This document shows positions 57,910 to 64,000 of a stretch of 64,000 bases of DNA, one piece after another (positions within the stretch are counted from its first letter, which is position 1; the number at the start of each line of letters is the position of its first letter). The stretch covers positions 62,001 to 126,000 of the forward strand of contig JAWKHJ010000004.1 in NCBI GenBank assembly GCA_041394905.1. Reading direction: 5' to 3'. The notes under the pieces are model-generated. The model searched no databases. It saw only the letters and a program-made list of their open reading frames with translations, and was not told the origin of the DNA. This stretch comes from RI-231 sp041394905. GTDB taxonomy: Bacteria > Acidobacteriota > Terriglobia > Bryobacterales > UBA6623. A program made the translations under genes and the position numbers.

Positions 57910-58137
57910 ATGCCGCCGCCCAGACAGCTCGAGCTCATCCCGCTGAAGCGGCGTTCCGCAGAAGAATTGCGGGCCCTCATCCGCCAGCGCCTAGAAGGCT
58001 TTGCTCTACGCCAGCGCGCCCGCGAAGACCGCCGCCGCGCCGAGGGCGAGCGCCGCCGCACGCGCGGAGAAACGCCCGCCGGCGAACCGCAAGTCACACT
58101 CGAAGAAATGATCGCGCGCCTGGGCGACTGCCGCTAG
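57910..58137 (+). CDS. small charged protein of unknown function
   Basis: A 75-residue frame from ATG 57910: MPPPRQLELIPLKRRSAEELRALIRQRLEG, then an Arg/Glu-rich helix and ETPAGEPQVTLEEMIARLGDCR. No opposing gene claims this stretch, it fills the gap between two minus-strand genes, and the composition is helix-forming and not random. There is no good Shine-Dalgarno. Function unknown; could be a nucleic-acid-binding or regulatory peptide. Confidence 0.5.
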   Translation: MPPPRQLELIPLKRRSAEELRALIRQRLEGFALRQRAREDRRRAEGERRRTRGETPAGEPQVTLEEMIARLGDCR

Positions 58138-58184
58138 CTCCGTGCCGCGCCCGGCAGGGTGCGGGTTCCGCCAACACAGCCTGA

Positions 58185-58919
58185 CTAAAGGTACATGCCG
58201 CCGTTCACGTTGAGCACGTGCCCGGTGATGTAGCTCGCCTCGTCGGAAGCCAGGAAGCGCACCGCTGCCGCAACTTCTTCCGCCGAGCCGATGCGCCCCA
58301 GCGGGATGCGATTGAGCACCGCCGCCTTCTGGTCCGCGTTCAACGCATCGGTCATCGCTGTCTCGATGAAGCCCGGGGCCACTGCGTTGACCGTGATATT
58401 CCGCGGCGCCATCTCGATCGCCAGCGATTTGGTCAGCCCGATCAGCCCCGCCTTGGCCGACACGTAGTTCGCCTGTCCCGGGTTGCCCGATTGCGCGACC
58501 ACCGAACTGATGTTCACGATGCGCCCCCAGCGCGCCCTCGCCATCGCACGCAGCGCGAGTTGGATGCACTGGAACGCGCCCGTCAGGTTCGTCTGCAGGA
58601 CCTCATTCCAGGCGTCCGCGGACATCCGCATGGCGATGCCGTCCCGCGTCACGGCGGCATTGTTGACCAGGATCTCGATCGGCCCGGCCAGCGCGTCGAC
58701 CTGGCGAAAGGCTTCTTGGATCGACTCGAGCGAGGCTAGGTCGATCGGCGCCACATGCGCTTCGCCGCCGCTCGCGCGAATCTCCTCCGCAACTGCTTCG
58801 AGCTTGTCGAGCGAGCGTGCGCCAAGCACCACCCGCGCTCCGGCGCGTGCCAGTTCGAGCGCACAAGCGCGGCCGATTCCTTGTCCGGCTCCGGTGATAT
58901 AAGCGACGCGACCCTTCAT
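58185..58919 (-). CDS. fabG: 3-oxoacyl-ACP reductase
   Basis: A 244-residue classical short-chain dehydrogenase. NADP-binding loop YITGAGQGIGRACALELA, NNAAVT, catalytic Ser in VNISSVVAQSGNPG, Y-x-x-x-K in NYVSAKAGLIGLTK, and the FabG-typical end AVRFLASDEASYITGHVLNVNGGMYL. It reduces 3-oxoacyl-ACP in fatty acid elongation. ATG 58919 overlaps the fabD stop. Adjacency to fabD supports the FabG identity over other SDRs. Confidence 0.93.
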   Translation of the reverse strand: MKGRVAYITGAGQGIGRACALELARAGARVVLGARSLDKLEAVAEEIRASGGEAHVAPIDLASLESIQEAFRQVDALAGPIEILVNNAAVTRDGIAMRMSADAWNEVLQTNLTGAFQCIQLALRAMARARWGRIVNISSVVAQSGNPGQANYVSAKAGLIGLTKSLAIEMAPRNITVNAVAPGFIETAMTDALNADQKAAVLNRIPLGRIGSAEEVAAAVRFLASDEASYITGHVLNVNGGMYL

Positions 58920-59841
58920 GACGACAACTTCTCCAAACTCGCGAGGTCGCCCACGGCTTCCCCTTTTAGGCCTCGGTCGATGTTGCGCAACAAGCCCGTC
59001 AGCACACGCGAGGGGCCGACTTCGATCCAGCGCTCCACGCCCTCACCCGCAAGCAGGCGAATCGATTCTTCCCAGCGCACTGGGTTGGGCACCTGATCCT
59101 TCAATCCCTGTCGAGCCTCTGCGCCCGAACGCACGATGCGCGCATCGGCGTTGTTGACCAAGGGGATCTCGAGATCGCGGAACGTGATCGCATCCAGATC
59201 GGCTGCCAACCGCTCCTGCGCCGGGCGCATCATCGCGCAATGGAACGGCGCGCTCACTTGCAGCATGACAGCCTTGAGCGCGCCGGCGGCTTTCGCCTGC
59301 TCGACTGCGCGCTCCACCGCCGCTGTCTCGCCCGCGATCACAACCTGCGCCGGGGCGTTCAGGTTTGCCGGGCTCAGAACCTGCCCCTCCGCGGCCCGCT
59401 CACAAACCTCGGCTACCTTCTCGGGCGCCATGCCGATGATGGCCGCCATGGCCCCTTCGCCCGGAGGCACAGCCTCCTGCATGTAGCGGCCGCGCTTGCG
59501 CACCAGCTTGACCGCATCGGCAAACCCAATGCGCCGGCGGCGACCAGCGCAGAATACTCGCCCAGACTGTGGCCAGCCACGAAGTCCGCGTTCGCCAACC
59601 CTTCCTCGCGCATCACCGCCAATACGGCCATCGAACAGGTCAGGATGGCCGGCTGCGTGTTTTCCGTCAGTTTGAGGTCTTCTTCAGGCCCTTCAAAGCA
59701 AAGCTTGGAGAGCGAAAACCCAAGCGTTTCGTCGGCTTGGTCGAAAATTGCGCGCGCGGAGGGGAAGGTCTCGGCCAGGTCGAGGCCCATCCCGACCCTT
59801 TGCGAGCCTTGTCCGGGAAACAGAAGGGCCGTCTTGGGCAT
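58916..59841 (-). CDS. fabD: malonyl-CoA:ACP transacylase (one frame break)
   Basis: Start ATG 59841: MPKTALLFPGQGSQRVGMG, with the oxyanion-hole GQGSQ. The nucleophile elbow is DFVAGHSLGEYSALVAAGAL. A break near 59530 joins AGALG to the next frame (LVRKRGRYMQEAVPPGEGAM). Later blocks: SAPFHCAMMRPAQERL with the catalytic His, and EVGPSRVLTGLLRNI. About 308 residues, the normal length. It loads malonyl groups on ACP; acpP and fabH are not adjacent, so the fatty-acid cluster here is minimal. Confidence 0.93.
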
Positions 59842-59901
59842 GGAAGTTCCACGGTAGACATTCGCCCGCCGCGCTTGCAACCCGCGGTCGCCTCGGCGAG
59901 C

Positions 59902-61191
59902 TCACAACGTCAGTTGCGCAAAGGCGAAACCCAGCATTGGCGAGCCGCCCTGGGAGTAGCGTTTGATCACAGATCCGGAGAAAAGCTTGCCGAACCCGAC
60001 CCCGAGCGTGATCTCCGGCGCGGGCCGCCACACCAGTTGCGCCTCAGCCTCGTCGCCGATGTATGTTTCCCTGTTTCCCGCCGGGATAGAAAGGAACAAC
60101 CGTCCGTTGTGGCGGTAGAGGTTGTCGTGGGGATTTGCGAGCCAATAGAACAAGTGGTCCACGCGGAATTGCCACGCCGCCGCCGGACGCCACTGCACGC
60201 CTTGCTGCCAGATCTTCGAGTTGCGCCCGCCCACCTGATCGACGATGCCCCAAATGCGGTGAGCCCGCGCGTATATCTGGTCGTAGCGCCCGCTGCGACC
60301 GTCGCCGCGCTCTTTGTCCCCACTTGAAAACGTGTATTCAGTAAACAAGTGCGGCGCCCAGCGCGCCTCAGTGAACGTGTAGCCCACGCGGCCCATGGCC
60401 TGAACCCCGCGATGCTGGTCTTGGGCGTAGTGGCCCCACTGCGTCTCGAGCTCCGCGTCGTAATCGATGGCGAGATCGTGATCGTCAGCCACGCGGGCGC
60501 CCAGGGTGAAGATGTCCGAGTCGCCGGTGAAGCCGCGTTCGTCGGTCACCAACGGACGCGTACGCCAAAACACGTGCGGTTCGATCACATGGCCAGGCAA
60601 CGGCGAGCGCAACTGGCCATAAACACCGTGGATATTCGATCCCGGAGCGACGGTATTGAAGCCGCCGGTATCGATCGTCACCACGCTCGCGGCAAAAATG
60701 TCGACACGGTCCACCCCCTGGTGCAAACCGAGACGCACCGCATCCCAGCTGCGCGGCAGGTTGGCCCATTGGTTGATGCCCAGTTGCCGCTCCTCACCGA
60801 AGACGAGCTCTTGTCTGCCGACGGTGAGGTCCCAATGACCTTGGTTCGGCTGACCAAAGCGGATGTAGCCCTGACGCAAGTCGATGGGGTCGCGCAAATT
60901 CGGCCGCGGTTTGCCGGCGGTAAGCCCGTTCACACGGCTATCCATGGCCTCCGCGAAAACGGTGACGTTGCGCGCAGGCCGGATGGTGGCGCGCACCTGC
61001 AGTCGGTTGACCAGGAACGTATCGTCGTCGGAGGGGTTGAACTGGACGTCACCCCAGGTCTCCCCGCGAATACGCTGGGTCACGCCAAGAGTCAGCCATT
61101 TCGGCAGATCGCGGTTGAGCGGGCCGCGATCCACCTGCGCCTGCGCGAAGGCTTGCCCGAGAAACAGCGCGGCTAGAACGAAAATCCGCAA
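59902..61191 (-). CDS. outer-membrane porin of the alginate export family type
   Basis: A 429-residue protein. No ATG is near; TTG 61191 gives a clean signal peptide (MRIFVLAALFLGQAFAQ) and is chosen; the frame is open further only as overlap with the TRAP permease gene. The barrel resembles Alginate_exp (PF13372): LGVTQRIRGETWGDV, RATIRPARNVTVFAEAMDSR, LTVGRQELVFGEERQLG, SWDAVRLGLH and terminal GFAFAQLTL. Such porins pass uronates or oligosaccharides. It lies 23 nt after the TRAP large permease on the same strand, implying an uptake operon from outer membrane to cytoplasm. Confidence 0.85.
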   Translation of the reverse strand: MRIFVLAALFLGQAFAQAQVDRGPLNRDLPKWLTLGVTQRIRGETWGDVQFNPSDDDTFLVNRLQVRATIRPARNVTVFAEAMDSRVNGLTAGKPRPNLRDPIDLRQGYIRFGQPNQGHWDLTVGRQELVFGEERQLGINQWANLPRSWDAVRLGLHQGVDRVDIFAASVVTIDTGGFNTVAPGSNIHGVYGQLRSPLPGHVIEPHVFWRTRPLVTDERGFTGDSDIFTLGARVADDHDLAIDYDAELETQWGHYAQDQHRGVQAMGRVGYTFTEARWAPHLFTEYTFSSGDKERGDGRSGRYDQIYARAHRIWGIVDQVGGRNSKIWQQGVQWRPAAAWQFRVDHLFYWLANPHDNLYRHNGRLFLSIPAGNRETYIGDEAEAQLVWRPAPEITLGVGFGKLFSGSVIKRYSQGGSPMLGFAFAQLTL

Positions 61192-61214
61192 GACAACAGG
61201 ATAGGGCGCCGCGT

Positions 61215-62498
61215 TTAGCGGTAGAAGTAATCCACAAGGCTCATCGGTAGGGCCGGAACGTAGGTCATCAGCAGCAATACGAATGTCAGAACGGCGATGA
61301 ACCAGCCATTCGCCTTGGTCACCTCCCAGATGTCCGCCTTCGCCACCGAGCAAGCCGTCACCAACACCGAGGCCACCGGAGGCGTCTGCTGCCCGACTCC
61401 CAAGTTCAGCGTAACGACCAAACCGAAGTGCACCGGATCGATACCCGCCTGATGCACCAGCGGCATCACGATCGGTACGACCAGGATGATCGCGGCCGCC
61501 GAATGCAGAAACATCCCGATCAACAGGAAGAAAAGGTTCAGCAGCGCCAGAATAGCCCACTTGTTCGTCGTCCAGGCAAGCAGCTTCGCGGCAAACATCT
61601 GCGGCGCCTGCAATTGCGTCAGGTAGTCGCCCAGCAAAGCCGAGGTGGTCACCAACAGCATCACCACCGCCGTCTGCACGCCGCCCGTGATCATGGCGCG
61701 CTTCAGGCTCGGCCAGTCGAGCTCGCGGTAGGCGAACGCCCCGATCAACAGCGAGGCGGCCACGGCCAGCCCGGCGCCTTCGGTCGCCGTCACCCAGCCG
61801 GAAAAAATACCGCCCAGCACGATCACGGGCAACAGCAGCGCCCAGATCGCCTCGCGGAACGCCACAACGACTTTCCGCCACTCGAACGCGCCTTCCACCG
61901 GATAACCCCGCTTGCGCGCCAACGCATACGCGCAGCCCATCAGCATCAACCCGCCGATCAGACCCGGAACGATGCCCGCCACGAACAACTCGACGACCGA
62001 CGTGCCCGCCATCACGGCGTAAAGGATCATCGGCAGCGATGGCGGAATGACAACCGCCAGCGTCGACGCCGACGAGGTGACCGCTGCCGCGAACGGCGTC
62101 GGGTAGCCGCGTTTTTGCATGGCCGGGATCAGGATGGAGCCCAACGCCGCCACCCCGGCCACCGCAGATCCCGAGATCTCCGCCAGCAACATTGAGGAAC
62201 CGATGGTGACCATGGCGAGGCCGCCACGCACGAAGCCGACAAGCGACGAGACAAGCGCCAGCAGCCGCCGTGAGATGCCCGACGTGTTCATGATCGCGCC
62301 CGCCAGAATGAACAGCGGAATCGCGATCAGGGTGAAGTTCGTCGACGAGTCAAAGAGGGTCAGCCCGACGTTGGGCAATGTGTGCGCGCCCCACGTCATG
62401 GTCATGGCCGCCACTGCGACCAACCCAAGCGCCACCGCGATCGGCACGTCGATCGCGATCAGCGCAAACAGCGCCACGAGCATCAGCGCCAAGCTCAT
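61215..62498 (-). CDS. TRAP transporter large permease (DctM family)
   Basis: A 427-residue, about 12-span membrane protein. Family signatures: ALIAIDVPIAVALGL, TLIAIPLFILAGAIMNTSGIS, GSSMLLAEISGSAVAGVAALGSILIPAM, GYPTPFAAAVTSSASTLAVVIPPSLPMILYAV and TLNLGVGQQTPPVASVLVTAC. ATG 62498 follows AGGAGG and overlaps the stop of the small permease. It is the ion-coupled channel subunit for an organic or sugar acid. Confidence 0.95.
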   Translation of the reverse strand: MSLALMLVALFALIAIDVPIAVALGLVAVAAMTMTWGAHTLPNVGLTLFDSSTNFTLIAIPLFILAGAIMNTSGISRRLLALVSSLVGFVRGGLAMVTIGSSMLLAEISGSAVAGVAALGSILIPAMQKRGYPTPFAAAVTSSASTLAVVIPPSLPMILYAVMAGTSVVELFVAGIVPGLIGGLMLMGCAYALARKRGYPVEGAFEWRKVVVAFREAIWALLLPVIVLGGIFSGWVTATEGAGLAVAASLLIGAFAYRELDWPSLKRAMITGGVQTAVVMLLVTTSALLGDYLTQLQAPQMFAAKLLAWTTNKWAILALLNLFFLLIGMFLHSAAAIILVVPIVMPLVHQAGIDPVHFGLVVTLNLGVGQQTPPVASVLVTACSVAKADIWEVTKANGWFIAVLTFVLLLMTYVPALPMSLVDYFYR

Positions 62499-62980
62499 GC
62501 GTCGTGCTCCTCCTGCTTGGCGAGCCACTCGACGTAGGCCACGCCCTCGGCCAGGATGAACACCACCGCGCTAACCGGGATGACCGACCGCGCGAGCGCG
62601 GCGGGAAACCACTCCAGGCTCACCAACGCTTCGCCTTCGAGCACCTGCAAAACACGCCACCCCGCCCACGCAGCCAGCGCGAAGAAGCCGATCACGCACA
62701 CTTCCCGAACCGCCGTCACCGCCATCCGGGCGCGGGCAGGCAGGGAGTCCACCAACTTCGAGAAGCCGATGTGTGCGCGGTTGAGCGCCGCCAAACACGC
62801 GGCGTAGTAGGTGAGCCACGCCAGCAGAATCGGCGCGACCTCGTCATACCAGACCAGCGGAGCGCCAAGTTTGCGAAACAGCACTCCGGCAATGACGACC
62901 CCTGCGAGCGCCGTCATGAGCGCGATCACGATCCATTCCAAGGTCTTTTCGAGGAAGAGGCGCAAAGCGAGTATGGGCAA
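62495..62980 (-). CDS. TRAP transporter small permease (DctQ family)
   Basis: A 161-residue protein with four membrane spans and the DctQ pattern VLFRKLGAPLVWYDEVAPILLAWLTYYAACLAALNRAHIGF. TTG 62980 is the only start close to the first span; an internal start is possible. It pairs with the large permease through overlapping frames. Confidence 0.92.
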   Translation of the reverse strand: MPILALRLFLEKTLEWIVIALMTALAGVVIAGVLFRKLGAPLVWYDEVAPILLAWLTYYAACLAALNRAHIGFSKLVDSLPARARMAVTAVREVCVIGFFALAAWAGWRVLQVLEGEALVSLEWFPAALARSVIPVSAVVFILAEGVAYVEWLAKQEEHDA

Positions 62981-62989
62981 GTATCGAAA

Positions 62990-63966
62990 CTATTCGGCTG
63001 CAAGCGCAAGCGCTTGATCAATCCAGTGCGAACCGCCGTCTACCTCCTGACCAAACTCGCGGTAGATCGTCTGGCTGGCGTCGACGAAGGCTTTGCGGTC
63101 TGCTTGGTTCACGGCGATGCCATCCGACTCGAGCTTCGTCAGCAGATCGCGGTCGACTTGCTCGGCGCGGTCAAGCACCCACTGCTGAGTCTCGAGCGCC
63201 GCTTCTTCGGCAGCCGCGCGAACCTCGGGCGGCAGGCTTCCCCAACGCTCCAGGCCCACGGCGAGAAAGGCCGGCGAGTAGACGTGGTTCGTCATCGAGA
63301 GATACCTCTGCACTTCTTGAAATTTCGAGGTGTAGATCTGGCTCAGCGGATTCTCCTGGCCGTCGATCACCCCCGTCTGGAGCGCGACGAACACCTCGGA
63401 TAGGGACATCGGCGTCGGGTTCGCGCCGTAGCTTTGGAACAGCCGCAACCGCCACCGTCCACGCGGCGTGCGCAGCTTGACGCCGGCCAAGTCCTCGGGC
63501 CGCACGATCGGGCGCACGTTGTTGGTGATCTGACGAAACCCGTTCTCCCACATGGCGAGCACGCGGTAGCCCTTCGCCTCGGCCCGCGGCGCACCGCCGG
63601 CCAAAACACGCCCTCCCGGATCTTCACCACGTGCGCGCGGTCCTCGATCAGATACGGCATCTCGAAGAAGCCGAACGCATCGACCACGGTCGACATGATG
63701 GTGGAGGGAACGGAAAAATCGACGGTGCCCAGCTTGAGCTTCAACAGCAACGTCTGGTCGTCGCCAAGTTGGCTGGACCCGAAAACGCTGATGTGCGCGC
63801 GGCCTTCGAGCTTGTGGTTGGCGCGGCGCGCGAACTCCTGAGCCGCGTCGTCGGTCATCGAGCCCGGGTTCGCCACATGCCCCAGACGCAACTCGAGCGG
63901 ACCATCGGTTTGCATACCGCAACCGGCGGCTAAGAGCAGTGCAAGCGCGACTGCAAGGGCGCGCAT
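62990..63966 (-). CDS. TRAP transporter solute-binding lipoprotein (DctP family; one frame break)
   Basis: Start ATG 63966 with lipobox MRALAVALALLLAAGCG. DctP blocks: LRLGHVANPGSMTDDAAQEFA, HISVFGSSQLGDDQTLLLKLKLGTVDF, then, after a break near 63605, VLAMWENGFRQITNN, RPEDLAGVKLRTP, NPTPMSLSEVFVALQTGVIDGQENPLSQIYTSKF and the C-terminal helices. The conserved RTP arginine that binds the ligand carboxylate is present. About 325 residues. The first gene of the TRAP-porin operon; GATAAT lies 9 nt upstream. Confidence 0.92.
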
Positions 63967-63975
63967 CAGCGCGTC

Positions 63976-63981
63976 ATTATC
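63976..63981 (-). promoter_or_regulatory. -10-like hexamer GATAAT before TRAP operon
   Basis: GATAAT on the minus strand, 9 nt before ATG 63966; no Shine-Dalgarno in between. Confidence 0.45.
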
Positions 63982-64000
63982 GCAGCATTCGGGCGGATAG

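Noticed and set aside
1..64000. CRISPR arrays, insertion sequences, integrases, phage genes
   Set aside because: Looked for regular repeats, transposase motifs and attachment-type repeats and saw none.

Overview
The window looks like a high-GC chromosome segment of an Acidobacteriota bacterium, most likely of the Solibacter/Bryobacter type. The evidence is direct: a secreted protein ending in the TIGR03437 domain (found mainly in Solibacter-type genomes), a VWFA-related protein of the TIGR03436 acidobacterial type, a tandem set of Oar-like TonB receptors with N-terminal carboxypeptidase-regulatory domains, tandem secreted amidohydrolases and a DUF1501 protein. No phage, plasmid, IS or CRISPR features were seen. 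Many genes carry one to six single-base frame breaks, clustered in a few stretches (5.8-11.3, 14.65-14.95, 34.9-35.4 and 50.1-51.7 kb) while neighbouring genes are clean. I read most of these as consensus sequence errors and annotate such genes as CDS with the break positions given. Only two remnants (6.9-7.4 and 11.35-11.75 kb) look truly decayed.

Layout. 0-6.7 kb: end of a beta-propeller protein, two secreted proteins and an orphan sugar-binding protein. 6.7-11.8 kb: a decayed Uma2 nuclease, a methyltransferase divergent from a cyclase/oxidoreductase/NAD-epimerase operon, and a decayed DJ-1/PfpI gene. 11.8-27 kb: four TonB-dependent receptors in a row, each with a hairpin-bearing leader and most with a terminator. 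27-32.2 kb: one amidohydrolase divergent from an operon of three more, of which only the middle one keeps metal ligands. 32.2-38.5 kb: SelB, a zinc alcohol dehydrogenase and a ribose-type ABC ATPase/permease. 38.5-47.6 kb: VWA protein, small secreted protein, NarL-type two-component pair, DUF1501 protein, DsbA-like lipoprotein, PspC and GHMP-kinase genes. 47.9-52.4 kb: a stand-alone NRPS module. 52.4-57.8 kb: a CehA/McbA-like hydrolase, tRNA-Asp, a guanidine-modifying-enzyme-like protein and an enolase-superfamily protein. 58.2-64 kb: fabD-fabG and a TRAP transporter operon with an outer-membrane porin.

The most interesting object is the NRPS-like protein at 47953-52363. It joins a formyltransferase domain, a shrunken condensation-like region, a luciferase-like flavin monooxygenase inserted inside the adenylation domain between core motifs A4 and A5, and a carrier domain. 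Its substrate code reads close to glycine by hand. No thioesterase, other NRPS/PKS module or carrier-protein transferase lies nearby, so it may make a small formylated or oxidised glycine product alone.

Two expression patterns run through the window. First genes often have a -10-like hexamer exactly 9 or 11 nt before the start codon and little or no Shine-Dalgarno, suggesting leaderless mRNAs; following genes in operons are joined by 4-nt stop/start overlaps. The TonB receptor genes differ, with roughly 85-105 nt leaders holding stable hairpins, in one case displaying the Shine-Dalgarno in the loop of a stem that ends at the start codon.
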